A stretch of DNA of 35,089 bases from the NCBI GenBank assembly GCA_038209365.1, contig JBBQXS010000046.1, positions 1 through 35,089 on the forward strand, in the 5' to 3' direction. Position numbers and translations under genes: made by a program. The first letter of the stretch is position 1. Each line of letters starts with the position of its first letter. Of the stretch, positions 23,805 to 32,037 are shown piece after piece. Source of the DNA: DASQHW01 sp038209365. Its GTDB lineage: Bacteria > Actinomycetota > Acidimicrobiia > IMCC26256 > PALSA-610. The notes beneath the pieces are model-generated. The model had not been told where the DNA came from, searched no databases, and saw only the letters and a list, made by a program, of their open reading frames with translations.

Positions 23805-24563
23805 TCAGGTCACGGTTGCGCTGGCGTAGATCGGCTGCGTCGACGACACGACACCCGGCGTCTCTTCCACGGTGAGCCCGAAGCCACGTACTGCGCCGCT
23901 CGTGTGGAAGCCGACCGTGCTCGGGGAGGAGCCGAGGACGCCGGCCGAGATCGCGATCGGCTGGTCGCCGGTGCCGCTGAGCGCCCACAGCTGATACGTG
24001 TGGTCCGGGGCCAGCGGCTTCATCCCATCGTTCTTCAGGAAGCCGGTGCCGTCGGGCAAGAGCACGATGCGGGCGACTTCGACGCCGTTCGCCGGTGCGA
24101 GCGCGACCTCGCGGGCGCCCTGTTGCGTGGCGGCCTTGTCGAACGCCGCGGCGAGATTGCTCGGAGGGTTCGCGTCGCGATTCCGGACCACGATCACCTG
24201 GGCGGCCAGCACGACGATGACGATCGCCGCGACTGCGGCGAGGGCGCCGACGACGCGCGGGGAGAACGACCGACGCGCCCGCGGCTGCAAGGTTGTCAGC
24301 ACACGCGGCTCATCCGCGAGGCGCGACGAGATGCGATCCCACAGATCGGCGGGGGCGGTCAGGTCGTCTACGGGCGCGAGCGCGAGCGACGCCGCACTTT
24401 CTCGCAACTCGTCGACTTCGCCACGTGCGAGCGGGTTCACCTCGAGATACCGGTCGACGCGAGCGCGCTCGTCGGGGTCGAGGGCGTCGAGCGCGTACGC
24501 ACCGAGCAGCGCGTCCAGCTCTGGTTCGTTCGGGCCCGGACGGTTCGGTGACGGGGGGCTCAC
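23805..24563 (-). CDS. anti-sigma factor, RskA family
   Basis: This 252-residue membrane protein has an N-terminal anti-sigma domain (about 15-60: LLGAYALDALDPDERARVDRYL) without the HxxxCxxC zinc motif, a single TM helix (about 103-126) and an external RskA C-terminal domain (about 150-252, YQLWALSGTGDQPIAISAGVL). It should hold its sigma factor at the membrane until released by a signal. The GTG start overlaps the sigma gene stop (GTGA), and hemW follows 38 bases downstream. Confidence 0.92.
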   Translation of the reverse strand: MSPPSPNRPGPNEPELDALLGAYALDALDPDERARVDRYLEVNPLARGEVDELRESAASLALAPVDDLTAPADLWDRISSRLADEPRVLTTLQPRARRSFSPRVVGALAAVAAIVIVVLAAQVIVVRNRDANPPSNLAAAFDKAATQQGAREVALAPANGVEVARIVLLPDGTGFLKNDGMKPLAPDHTYQLWALSGTGDQPIAISAGVLGSSPSTVGFHTSGAVRGFGLTVEETPGVVSSTQPIYASATVT

Positions 24564-25132
24564 TTCCGCATCCCTTCATCGATGAGCGCGGCGCGCAGGC
24601 GCAACAACCCGGATCGGATACGGCTCTTCACGGTGCCCTCCGGCTGCTCGAGCAGCACCGCGACCTCCCGGTAGGTGTGCCCGCTGAAGTAGGCAAGCTC
24701 GATCGCCTGCCGCTCGCCGTCCGACAGTGATGCGAGTGCCCGGCGGACTGCTTCGCCCTCAGTGAGCTCGAGCACGGCGCGCTCGAGCGCGTCGTCGATC
24801 GTCGGACTCCGAAACGCGTCGCGTTCTTCGCGAGCACGCCGCGCGGACTCGGCGCGGAGCAGGTCCACGGCCTTCCCGTGCACTTGTGCGCACAGCCAGG
24901 AACGCATCGATCCCCGTTCGGGGTCGAAGCGCGACGGTTCGTGCCACAGCCGGAGAAAGATCTCCTGCACCACCTCCTCGGCGAGGACCCGATCTGCGAG
25001 CACGCGCCGGGCGAGCGCCAGGCACGGTCCTCCGTGCCGGGTGTAGAGCTGGGCCAGGGCGAGCTCCTCACCCGCGAAGACGGCGCGCGCGAGTGCGGCA
25101 TCGTCGGCCGCGCGCAGCTGCGCGTCCGACAT
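24560..25132 (-). CDS. ECF RNA polymerase sigma factor, SigK-like
   Basis: This 190-residue extracytoplasmic-function sigma factor has region 2 (LAQLYTRHGGPCLALARRVLADRVLAEEVVQEIFLRLWHEPSRFD) and region 4 (LASLSDGERQAIELAYFSGHTYREVAVLLEQPEGTVKSRIRSGLLRLR). It pairs with the RskA-like gene directly downstream, like SigK/RskA of actinobacteria. The frame is open to 26584, but ATG 25132 is the only start consistent with family length. It is divergent from the acyl-CoA dehydrogenase gene with 54 bases between them, so it may control that promoter; that is inference. Confidence 0.94.
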   Translation of the reverse strand: MSDAQLRAADDAALARAVFAGEELALAQLYTRHGGPCLALARRVLADRVLAEEVVQEIFLRLWHEPSRFDPERGSMRSWLCAQVHGKAVDLLRAESARRAREERDAFRSPTIDDALERAVLELTEGEAVRRALASLSDGERQAIELAYFSGHTYREVAVLLEQPEGTVKSRIRSGLLRLRAALIDEGMRK

Positions 25133-25186
25133 CCCGACGGAGCCCCGCGGGCCGCTTCGCACTGCGGGTGTTCGGAGCCGAGGCCG

Positions 25187-26335
25187 ATGATGGATGACGT
25201 AGGTTCTCACCTCGTGCGCGAGGGATCGGGGGCAGGGGCGGTATTCCGTGCATTCGTCGTGCAGCACGCGCCGGACGGCGTGTACCCGCCGGATTGGAAC
25301 CGGAGGCTCGCCGAGGCCGGCTACGTCGTGCCCCACTGGCCCCGCCCGTGGGGACTCGACGCGTCGCCGGCCGACCAGCTCGAGATCGACGAGGTGATGC
25401 GCGAGCTGCGAGTCCCGCGTCCGATGAACCCGATCGGCATCGGCTGGGCCGGTCCCACCCTGCTCGTTGCGGGATCGGACGAGCAGCGCGCGCAGTGGCT
25501 GCCCGGCATCCTCGACGGGTCGCAGATCTGGTGCCAGCTCTTCAGCGAGCCGGCCGCCGGCAGCGATCTCGCCGGCCTGGCGACCGGAGCCGTCCGCGAC
25601 GGCGACGAGTTCGTCGTGAACGGCCAGAAGGTGTGGACGACGCTCGCGCACATCGCGCGGTTCGGCATCCTGCTCGCCCGCACCGATCCCGACACCGAGC
25701 AACACCTGGGTATCACGTACTTCGTCGTCGACATGCGCACGCCGGGCATCGAGGTACGGCCGATCGTGCAGATGACCGGCACACACGAGTTCAACGAGGT
25801 GTACTTCACCGACGTGCGGGTGCCGGCCGCGAACGTGGTGGGAGTGGAGCACGACGGCTGGCGGCTCGCGAAGGTGACGCTCGACAACGAGCGGGTGTCG
25901 TTGTCGGGCGAAGGCGCGCTGTGGGGACGCGGGCCGACCGCGCTCGACGTCGTGTCGCTGGTGCGCGCGCACGGCGGCACGAGTGACACGATTCTCCGAC
26001 AACGGATCGCGCAGCTCTACATCGAAGCCGAAGTGTTGCGGCTCATCCGTCTGCGTACGGTGTCGGCCCGGGTGCGGGGCCTGGAACCGGGGCCGGAGGC
26101 CTCGGTGCGCAAGGCACTTTCCGACGAGCACGGCCAGCACGTGATGGCGATGGCGAAGGAGTTGAGTGGTGCGTACGGCCTGCTCGACGACCGGGGTCCG
26201 TACGGCGAGCGCGACCGTGGCGAGTGGCATTACGGATACCTCTATGCACGCGCGCTGACGATCGGCGGTGGGACGAGCGAGGTACAGCGAAACATCCTGG
26301 GAGAAAAAGTGCTCGGGCTGCCTCGTGACGCGTGA
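25187..26335 (+). CDS. acyl-CoA dehydrogenase
   Basis: This 382-residue FAD enzyme oxidises an acyl-CoA to the trans-2-enoyl-CoA. It shows QLFSEPAAGSDLAGLATGAV, FVVNGQKVWTTLAHIARFGILLARTD, HEFNEVYFTDVRVPAANVVG and the FAD-binding C-terminus TIGGGTSEVQRNILGEKVLGLPR. The close match to the actinobacterial FadE group suggests fatty acid or sterol side-chain catabolism, but the substrate is not predictable. ATG 25187, with a GAGG box upstream, is chosen; a second ATG follows. Its stop overlaps the next gene by 11 bases, making a three-gene operon. Confidence 0.94.
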   Translation: MMDDVGSHLVREGSGAGAVFRAFVVQHAPDGVYPPDWNRRLAEAGYVVPHWPRPWGLDASPADQLEIDEVMRELRVPRPMNPIGIGWAGPTLLVAGSDEQRAQWLPGILDGSQIWCQLFSEPAAGSDLAGLATGAVRDGDEFVVNGQKVWTTLAHIARFGILLARTDPDTEQHLGITYFVVDMRTPGIEVRPIVQMTGTHEFNEVYFTDVRVPAANVVGVEHDGWRLAKVTLDNERVSLSGEGALWGRGPTALDVVSLVRAHGGTSDTILRQRIAQLYIEAEVLRLIRLRTVSARVRGLEPGPEASVRKALSDEHGQHVMAMAKELSGAYGLLDDRGPYGERDRGEWHYGYLYARALTIGGGTSEVQRNILGEKVLGLPRDA

Positions 26336-26762
26336 AGCGACGGCCGCCGAATTGAGCGAGCCGCTGCGCGCCTGGTTGGCATCGGACGCGCACGATGTCG
26401 ACGGCTGGGCCGACGATCTCCCCCTCGAGCGGCTGCGATGCCACCCCGACCTCGTCGAACGTGTGACACAGATCTCGCGGCCCGTGCCGGGCACATGCCG
26501 CGTCTGGGTCGACGGCTGCCCGGTGGTGCACCACCCCGCGGGCGCGCCGATCGCATGCGCGACGGGCACGAGCCGACTCGTCATCCGGTCGGCTCAGGCG
26601 GCCGGTGCGCTCGTTTCGGGATGGCGAACTCCTGGCCTCGACGCCGAATGGGTCGATCTCGATCCCTGGGCGGCTGACGTCGCGTTCGCTCACGCGCTCG
26701 AGCTGCTACGGATGCACCTCCGCCGCGCCTACGACCTCGCCGAGGCGGGCACGTGGCCCTGA
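26325..26762 (+). CDS. hypothetical protein, middle gene of the acyl-CoA dehydrogenase-PAP2 operon
   Basis: This is a 145-residue protein with no signal peptide or membrane segment and a helical, Arg/Leu-rich C-terminus (MHLRRAYDLAEAG). Notable stretches are RCHPDLVERV, CRVWVDGCPVVHHPAGAP and WVDLDPWAADVAFAHALELL. The layout (His-rich mid strand, then a helix before the end) weakly recalls luciferase-domain/DUF5519 proteins, but I cannot claim that. GTG 26325 overlaps the dehydrogenase by 11 bases, and the stop overlaps the PAP2 start by 10. Co-translation with a lipid-related pair is the only functional hint. Confidence 0.75.
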   Translation: MTREATAAELSEPLRAWLASDAHDVDGWADDLPLERLRCHPDLVERVTQISRPVPGTCRVWVDGCPVVHHPAGAPIACATGTSRLVIRSAQAAGALVSGWRTPGLDAEWVDLDPWAADVAFAHALELLRMHLRRAYDLAEAGTWP

Positions 26763-27607
26763 CGTGGATCTCGTGGAACGCGGCGGTCGAGGCGAGTGCC
26801 GTCGTCGCGACGGTCGGTGTCGTGGGACGCGCCTCCACGCGCCACTGGCTCGTAGGTGTGGCCGCGTTCGCGCGCGAGCTCGCGATCGTCCTGGTGCTCT
26901 ACGCGATGTGGCGCATCGTCGGCACGGTTTCGGTCTTGAAGGTCGACGGCGCGATCCGGGCCGGCGAACACATCTGGGACGTCGAGCGCGCGCTTCACCT
27001 GCCCAACGAGCGCGGTCTACAGCATCTGTTCCTGAAGAGCGACCAGCTCATCGAGGCATGCAACGTCTACTACGCGAGCGTGCACATCCCCTCGATGCTG
27101 GTGTTCCTCCCGTGGTTGTGGTTCCGGCATCGAGACCGGTATCCGGCGGTACGCAACGTGATCGCGCTCAGCACGCTGTGGTGCCTGGCGATCCAACTGA
27201 TCCCCGTCGCGCCGCCACGGTTGGTCCCGTCGCTGCACGTGCTCGACACCCCCGCACTCTTCGGCCAGACCGTGTACCCGTCGTTCGGGAAGAACGGGCC
27301 TGCGCAGCTGTCGGCCATGCCGTCGGTGCACGTCGCGTGGGCATTCATCATCGGCGTGGTCGTGGTGCTCGTCAGTACCAGCCGATGGCGATGGCTCGCC
27401 CTCGCCCATATCGTCGCCACGTCGGTCGTGGTGGTCGTGACCGGCAACCACTACTGGCTCGACGGCGCGGTCGCGATCGGCGTGGTTGCCGTGGCGGTGG
27501 TCTTCGAGCGGTGGGCTCGCGCGGCGATCACTCGCCGACTGGCGGCGCGTCCGGGCCGCACACCTTCGCGTGCACCTGTTGGGTCAACGCGTGGATCGCC
27601 TGCGTGA
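26753..27607 (+). CDS. PAP2-superfamily membrane enzyme (Aur1/inositolphosphotransferase-like)
   Basis: This 284-residue protein has about six TM helices and the PAP2_3 (Aur1/Ipt1-like) active site: VAPPR at 152-156, MPSVHVAWA with His193 and GNHYWLD with His233 and Asp237. Such enzymes transfer or hydrolyse a lipid phosphate/phospho-head group, with the active site on the outer face of the membrane. The substrate is unknown here. GTG 26753 overlaps the upstream gene by 10 bases. The basic C-terminal tail overlaps the end of the convergent DUF1003 gene by 80 bases. It differs from classic phosphatases that use KX6RP at motif C1. Confidence 0.88.
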   Translation: MALTWISWNAAVEASAVVATVGVVGRASTRHWLVGVAAFARELAIVLVLYAMWRIVGTVSVLKVDGAIRAGEHIWDVERALHLPNERGLQHLFLKSDQLIEACNVYYASVHIPSMLVFLPWLWFRHRDRYPAVRNVIALSTLWCLAIQLIPVAPPRLVPSLHVLDTPALFGQTVYPSFGKNGPAQLSAMPSVHVAWAFIIGVVVVLVSTSRWRWLALAHIVATSVVVVVTGNHYWLDGAVAIGVVAVAVVFERWARAAITRRLAARPGRTPSRAPVGSTRGSPA

Positions 27608-27941
27608 CCTCGGTGTTCTTGCTCAGCTCGACCTCTTGCTCCAGGAAGTCGTGATCGGCCTTCGCCTGTTGGAACGCGGACTGCCGGTTCTGGCCGATCA
27701 TCACGAACGTCGAGAGGAAGATCGCCTCGAGCGATACCACCAGCGTCAGCGTCGGCCACGGACTCTTCTCGAGCACCAGCATCCATATGGCGAATGCGAC
27801 CGCGTGGATGTACACGAACGGCATCGATCCTGCGAACGCCGTGATCACGTCCGCGATGCGCAACTGTGCATCGCGGCGCCGCTTGCGCTGCTGTTTCAGG
27901 ACAACGGGGTGATGCAGCGTGTCCGCTTCGACGTCTGCCAT
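27528..27941 (-). CDS. DUF1003 family membrane protein
   Basis: This 137-residue protein has two TM helices (about 32-55 and 61-82) and the family core RIADVITAFAGSMPFVYIHAVAFAIWML ... VSLEAIFLSTFVMIGQNRQSAF, followed by a charged helical tail. The function is unknown. ATG 27941 has a GGGAGG RBS nine bases upstream, favoured over ATG 27962. It is convergent with, and overlaps by 80 bases, the PAP2 gene, and is divergent from the HAD gene. Confidence 0.92.
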   Translation of the reverse strand: MADVEADTLHHPVVLKQQRKRRRDAQLRIADVITAFAGSMPFVYIHAVAFAIWMLVLEKSPWPTLTLVVSLEAIFLSTFVMIGQNRQSAFQQAKADHDFLEQEVELSKNTEVTQAIHALTQQVHAKVCGPDAPPVGE

Positions 27942-27988
27942 TGATTCAGACCTCCCGGTCATCTCGAACGCCCGCGACCGAGTCTCGC

Positions 27989-27994
27989 TAGGGT
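27989..27994 (+). promoter_or_regulatory. putative -10 box of a leaderless HAD-gene promoter
   Basis: TAGGGT ends six bases before GTG 28001 with no RBS. Its context matches the diacylglycerol-kinase start region in 14 of 17 bases. Confidence 0.45.
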
Positions 27995-28000
27995 CCGGTC

Positions 28001-28036
28001 GTGATGCAACCGTCAACCGTGATGCAAGCGTCAACA
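28001..28036 (+). repeat. 18-bp tandem duplication at the HAD gene start
   Basis: GTGATGCAACCGTCAACC (28001-28018) is followed directly by GTGATGCAAGCGTCAACA, a 16/18 match in the same reading frame. It adds six residues and a second set of start codons (GTG 28019, ATG 28022). Confidence 0.85.
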
Positions 28037-28693
28037 TTGCGCGCGGTCCTGTTCGACTGGCGCGGGACACTTGTGCACGATCCGCCGCACGAGTGGTGGG
28101 TTGCGACCGCGCTCACGCGTGCCGGACGTGCGCCAGACGGTGAGACGGTTGCCGCGTTGTGCGACGCGTTGCGTCGAGCCGCGGTGCTTCCGGAGGTTGC
28201 GGCGGGAGAGATCGGCTGCGACTGTTCGAAGGCCGCGCATCGCGAGTGGTCGATGATGTTCTTCGAGCGGGCGGGACTCGACGACGAGCTGGCCGAGAGT
28301 CTCTACGCTCTCGATCTCGACCCGGTTGCCCATCCGTTCTATCCCGATACCGCGCCCGCCTTGCGGGCGCTGCACGAGCAGGGCTGTCGGGTCGCTCTCG
28401 TCTCCGACATCCACGTCGATCTGCGGCCGGAGTTCGCGGCGGCGGGCCTCGATCGATATATCGATGCCTACGTGCTGTCGTACGAGCACGGCGTGCAGAA
28501 GCCGGATCGGGCGATCTTCGAGATCGCGTTGCGCGAGCTGGAGGTCGGGCCCGAGGATGCGTTGATGGTCGGCGATCGTGCATCACACGACGGCGGTGCC
28601 GTCGCCGCAGGCGTCACCACGCTCATACTGGCGCCCGTAGCCTCCGCGGACACGCCCGTCGGACTCGCCCGAGTGCTCGCGGTGGTTGGCTGA
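28001..28693 (+). CDS. HAD-superfamily protein with altered motif I
   Basis: This 230-residue HAD-like protein has motif I FDWRGTLV (nucleophile Asp19, but Arg21 in place of the usual acid/base Asp), a helical cap (about 30-105), motif II VALVSD (Ser135), motif III Lys167 in VQKPDRAIFE and motif IV GDRASHD (Asp192, Asp197). The overall layout is subfamily I phosphatase-like, so a phosphatase or phosphate-binding role is likely but unproven. GTG 28001 lies six bases after a TAGGGT box; starts at 28004, 28019 or 28022 are possible because of the duplicated start region. It ends 19 bases before the convergent lepA stop. Confidence 0.88.
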   Translation: MMQPSTVMQASTLRAVLFDWRGTLVHDPPHEWWVATALTRAGRAPDGETVAALCDALRRAAVLPEVAAGEIGCDCSKAAHREWSMMFFERAGLDDELAESLYALDLDPVAHPFYPDTAPALRALHEQGCRVALVSDIHVDLRPEFAAAGLDRYIDAYVLSYEHGVQKPDRAIFEIALRELEVGPEDALMVGDRASHDGGAVAAGVTTLILAPVASADTPVGLARVLAVVG

Positions 28694-28712
28694 GTGCTCC
28701 GCGCCCGGTCGG

Positions 28713-30497
28713 TTACTCCTCGAGACGCAACGCCGCGACGAAGGCCTCTTGGGGAACCTCTACGCGGCCGATCTGCTTCATGCGCTTCTTCCCTTCCTTC
28801 TGGCGCTCGAGCAGCTTGCGCTTCCGGCTGATGTCGCCGCCGTAGCATTTCGCCAGCACGTCCTTGCGCTTGGCCTTCACCGTCTCCCGGGCAATGATCC
28901 GGCCGCTCACCGCTGCCTGGATCGGCACGTCGAACAGCTGACGTGGGATCAGCTCGCGCAGCTTCTGGGTCATCTTGCGCCCATAGTCGTATGCCTTGTC
29001 GCGATGCACGATCGCGCTGAACGCGTCGACCGGTGTCTCGTTGAGCAGCACATCGACCTTGGCGAGGTTCGACGCGCGGTATCCGGCCGGTTCGTAGTCG
29101 AGCGACGCGTATCCGCGCGTACGGGACTTCATCTGGTCGAAGAAGTCGAGCACGATCTCCCCGAGCGGCAGCAGGTAAACGAGCTCGACCCGATCCTCCG
29201 AGAGGTACTCCATCTTCTGCATCTGACCGCGCCGGCCCTGGGCAAGTTCCATCAACGTGCCGACGTAGTCGGTCGGCGAGAGGATCGTCACGGTGACGAA
29301 CGGCTCCTCGATGGACTCGACCTGTTGAGGCAGCGGCATCGAGGAGGGGTTGTCGACGACCTCGACGCTGCCGTCGATCAGATGGGCGCGGTACTCGACG
29401 TTCGGCGCGGTCGCGACCAACGACAGGTCGTATTCACGCTCGAGCCGTTCGCGGATGATCTCCATGTGCAACAGGCCGAGGAAGCCGCACCGAAAGCCGA
29501 AGCCGAGCGCGCCCGACGTCTCGGGCTCGTACGTGAACGACGAGTCGTTCAGCCGCAGCCTCTCGAGTGATTCGCGCAGCTCCGCGTACTCGTCGCCGTC
29601 GACCGGATAGAGACCGCAGAACACCATTGGTTTCGGATCGCGATAGCCCTCGAGCGCAACCCCGCGCCGCGACGCGTCGGTAACGGTCTCGCCGACCTTT
29701 GCCTCGCCGACCGTCTTGATCCCCGCAATCAGGTAGCCGACTTCGCCGGGACCGAGTGCGGCGACGGGCGTCGGGACCGGCAGCCGTACGCCGACTTCTT
29801 CGGCGTCGTGATCTTGCTGCGCGTTGACATATCGCAAGCGGGCGCCACTGCGGAGCGCGCCGTTGAAGACGCGCACGGCCGAGATCACGCCACGGTACGG
29901 GTCGTAGTACGAATCGAACATGAGCGCTTGCAGCGGCGCGTCGACGTCACCTTGCGGCGCCGGGATGTGCTTGATCACGGCATCCAGCAGCTCGGGCACA
30001 CCCTCTCCGGTCTTGGCCGAGATGCGCAGCACCTCGTCGGCCGGGATGCCGAGCACCCGCTCGATCTCTTCGGCCCGCTTGTCGGGCTCGGCCGCCGGCA
30101 GGTCGATCTTGTTCAGCGCGGCAACGATCGTCAGGTCGTGCTCGATCGCCTGGTACGCGTTCGCGAGCGTCTGCGCTTCGATGCCCTGCGACGCGTCGAC
30201 GAGGAGGATCACGCCTTCGCACGCGGCCAGCGAGCGGCTCACCTCGTAGCCGAAGTCGACGTGACCGGGCGTGTCGATGAGGTTGATGATGTAGCCGTTC
30301 CACTCGACGCGCACGTTCTGCGCCTTGATCGTGATGCCGCGCTCGCGTTCGAGGTCCATGCTGTCGAGGTACTGCGCGCGCATGTCGCGGGCGTCGACTG
30401 CCCCGGTCAGCTCCAACAGCCGATCGGCGAGCGTCGACTTCCCGTGGTCGATATGGGCGATGATGCTGAGGCAGCGAATGTGGTCGAGCGGCGTCAC
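28713..30497 (-). CDS. lepA: translation elongation factor 4 (LepA)
   Basis: This 594-residue GTPase of full family length acts on the ribosome, where it is proposed to back-translocate or aid 30S biogenesis. It shows G1 AHIDHGKS, the switch RERGITIKAQ, G3 DTPGHVDF, G4 NKIDLP, the LepA-specific GFGFRCGFLGLLHMEI and the C-terminal domain ending AKCYGGDISRKRKLLERQKEGKKRMKQIG. The start is GTG 30497, giving the normal N-terminus (DHIRCLSIIAHIDHGKS). It is divergent from rpsT across a 233-base gap that contains repeat copy B. Confidence 0.98.
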   Translation of the reverse strand: MTPLDHIRCLSIIAHIDHGKSTLADRLLELTGAVDARDMRAQYLDSMDLERERGITIKAQNVRVEWNGYIINLIDTPGHVDFGYEVSRSLAACEGVILLVDASQGIEAQTLANAYQAIEHDLTIVAALNKIDLPAAEPDKRAEEIERVLGIPADEVLRISAKTGEGVPELLDAVIKHIPAPQGDVDAPLQALMFDSYYDPYRGVISAVRVFNGALRSGARLRYVNAQQDHDAEEVGVRLPVPTPVAALGPGEVGYLIAGIKTVGEAKVGETVTDASRRGVALEGYRDPKPMVFCGLYPVDGDEYAELRESLERLRLNDSSFTYEPETSGALGFGFRCGFLGLLHMEIIRERLEREYDLSLVATAPNVEYRAHLIDGSVEVVDNPSSMPLPQQVESIEEPFVTVTILSPTDYVGTLMELAQGRRGQMQKMEYLSEDRVELVYLLPLGEIVLDFFDQMKSRTRGYASLDYEPAGYRASNLAKVDVLLNETPVDAFSAIVHRDKAYDYGRKMTQKLRELIPRQLFDVPIQAAVSGRIIARETVKAKRKDVLAKCYGGDISRKRKLLERQKEGKKRMKQIGRVEVPQEAFVAALRLEE

Positions 30498-30580
30498 AAC
30501 CTGTCCATTCTCGCGCTCTGCAACTCTTGACGTACGCCGTCACCGACCCGAGCCTTCTCGCCGAATCCGAGCCATGAGCC

Positions 30581-30630
30581 CGTTTGGTCGCCGATTGTTC
30601 GTTCACGTTCCCTGGGCAACCAAACGGTTG
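30581..30630. repeat. dispersed 50-bp repeat with inverted ends, copy B
   Basis: This copy is 45/50 identical to 1642-1691, with ends CGTTTGGTCGCC and GGCAACCAAACG that pair with one mismatch. It lies in the lepA-rpsT divergent gap, 83 bases from the lepA start and 100 from rpsT. I see no ORF in it that looks real. Confidence 0.8.
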
Positions 30631-30684
30631 TCGTGCCCGGGATCGCAGTCGACGAGGAGTCCTTCTCGGCTCACGAGATGATTC

Positions 30685-30693
30685 TGCTAGTTT
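30685..30693 (+). promoter_or_regulatory. putative extended -10 promoter of rpsT
   Basis: TGCTAGTTT is an extended -10 (TGn-TANNNT) about 40 bases before the rpsT ATG. The leader includes a GGAG box (30715-30718), twelve bases from the start. No -35 is convincing. Confidence 0.35.
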
Positions 30694-30730
30694 GAATCGG
30701 TTCTCGAACAGCTTGGAGCACGAGCCACAT

Positions 30731-30988
30731 ATGGCCAACATAAAGTCGCAGAAGAAGCGCAACCGCCAGAACGAGAAGCTACGCCTCCGTAACAAGGGCG
30801 TGCGCACCGAGCTCAAGACCCGCGTGAAGAACGCCCGCGAAGCAGTGGCCGCCGGCGAGGAGGATGCGCACGAGCTCGTGCGCATCGCGCAGAAGCGTCT
30901 CGACAAGGCGGGCGCCAAGGGCGTCATCCACAAGAACGCGGCGGCCCGTCGCACGTCCCGGTTGATGAAGCGCGGGACCCCGACCTAG
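30731..30988 (+). CDS. rpsT: 30S ribosomal protein S20
   Basis: This 85-residue basic protein binds 16S rRNA near the 5' domain. The whole sequence is typical of S20: MANIKSQKKRNRQNEKLRLR, a central helical run and NAAARRTSRLMKR near the end. ATG 30731 starts the conserved MANIKSQ. Its TAG stop shares two bases with the stop of the convergent holA gene. The rpsT-holA convergent pair is conserved in actinobacteria. Confidence 0.97.
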   Translation: MANIKSQKKRNRQNEKLRLRNKGVRTELKTRVKNAREAVAAGEEDAHELVRIAQKRLDKAGAKGVIHKNAAARRTSRLMKRGTPT

Positions 30989-32037
30989 CGGCGTCCGGCG
31001 CGGCGGCTCAGGGCCGCGAGCCGCGCGATCAGCACGTCCATCACCGTTCGCTCGTCGAGCCCACTCGCGCCCCGCAGGTCGAGCTCGGCCTGAGCAAGCA
31101 GCCGCATCACTTCGCGCAATCCGTCGCCCGCCAGACGCTTGGACGCCTCGAGCGGGAATCGCGCGCCACCCGCGCTCTTCATGCCGAGCGCCTGCGCGGC
31201 GTGTTCCTTCGTGACGATCTCGGGATCGTCGAGCCGCAGCAGTCGTTGGTAGTGGTACACGAGGGTCGCCATCACCTGCATCGGATGCAGGGGCTTGGGT
31301 TGTGACGCGCTCGTCGCGGTCAAGAGCCGGTGCAACGTCTCCAATGCGGCGGCGACCTCGCCGCGATCGACGGCGTTGGTCAGATCGAAGCGACCGGCGG
31401 TGCCGAGCTCTCCGAGATACTGCTCGACGTCGACCAGGTCGAGCACGACGTCCTCGCCGTAGGTGGAGTGCCAGAGGTCGACGAGCTCGGGGATTCGGCC
31501 CGCATCGTCACCGAGGTGCTCCGCCACACGTGTGATCGCCGCCGGTTCGAGCTTCAGGTGGGCGTCCTTCAGCTCGCGCTGGAGCACCGCGGTGGTCTGT
31601 TCGGCTGCGGGCCCGACGATCAGCGCGTTGCTCTTGCAGACTTTGTCGAGCGCGCCGGGAATGCGGCCGCCCCCTGCGACGAGCACGAGGTGCACGCCGT
31701 CGAGGGGATCCTCGATCCACTGCGCGAGCCAGCGCCCCTGCTCCGCAGTCAGCCCGCCGATCTCGCGCACGACCACGACGCGACACGCCGTCATGAACGG
31801 CGGGCTCGACAGCGCGGTCGTGATCGCCGCGAAGGCAGGCAGCTCGACCGACCCCTCGACGGCATCGTCGGCGTCGTTCGCGCTCTGATCGCTGTCGGTC
31901 ACACGACGCCGGCTCGGGATCGTATGGTCGTCGAGGGCGAACGATCGTTCCTCCTCGCCGAGCAGCTCGTCGATGATGCGCTGCGCTTCGCGATCGCGCA
32001 GCACAGGGTCGCCTCCCTGTACGAGAGACGTGGTCAC
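30985..32037 (-). CDS. holA: DNA polymerase III subunit delta
   Basis: This 350-residue AAA+-like subunit of the clamp loader opens the beta sliding clamp. Visible features are the N-terminal VQGGDPVLRDREAQRIIDELL, LSSPPFMTACRVVVVREIGGL, a domain with CKSNALIVGPAAEQTTAVLQREL and the C-terminal helical domain (LHPMQVMATLVYHYQRLLRL ... DVLIARLAALSRRAG). The frame opens at ATG 32061, but GTG 32037 has a GAGG box seven bases upstream and overlaps the folP stop (GTGA), so it is preferred. It is the usual neighbour of comEC and rpsT. Confidence 0.93.
   Translation of the reverse strand: MTTSLVQGGDPVLRDREAQRIIDELLGEEERSFALDDHTIPSRRRVTDSDQSANDADDAVEGSVELPAFAAITTALSSPPFMTACRVVVVREIGGLTAEQGRWLAQWIEDPLDGVHLVLVAGGGRIPGALDKVCKSNALIVGPAAEQTTAVLQRELKDAHLKLEPAAITRVAEHLGDDAGRIPELVDLWHSTYGEDVVLDLVDVEQYLGELGTAGRFDLTNAVDRGEVAAALETLHRLLTATSASQPKPLHPMQVMATLVYHYQRLLRLDDPEIVTKEHAAQALGMKSAGGARFPLEASKRLAGDGLREVMRLLAQAELDLRGASGLDERTVMDVLIARLAALSRRAGRR

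Noticed and set aside
24560..26584. A 674-residue reading of the sigma factor
   Set aside because: The upstream two thirds are antisense to the acyl-CoA dehydrogenase; family length and motifs fit the ATG at 25132.
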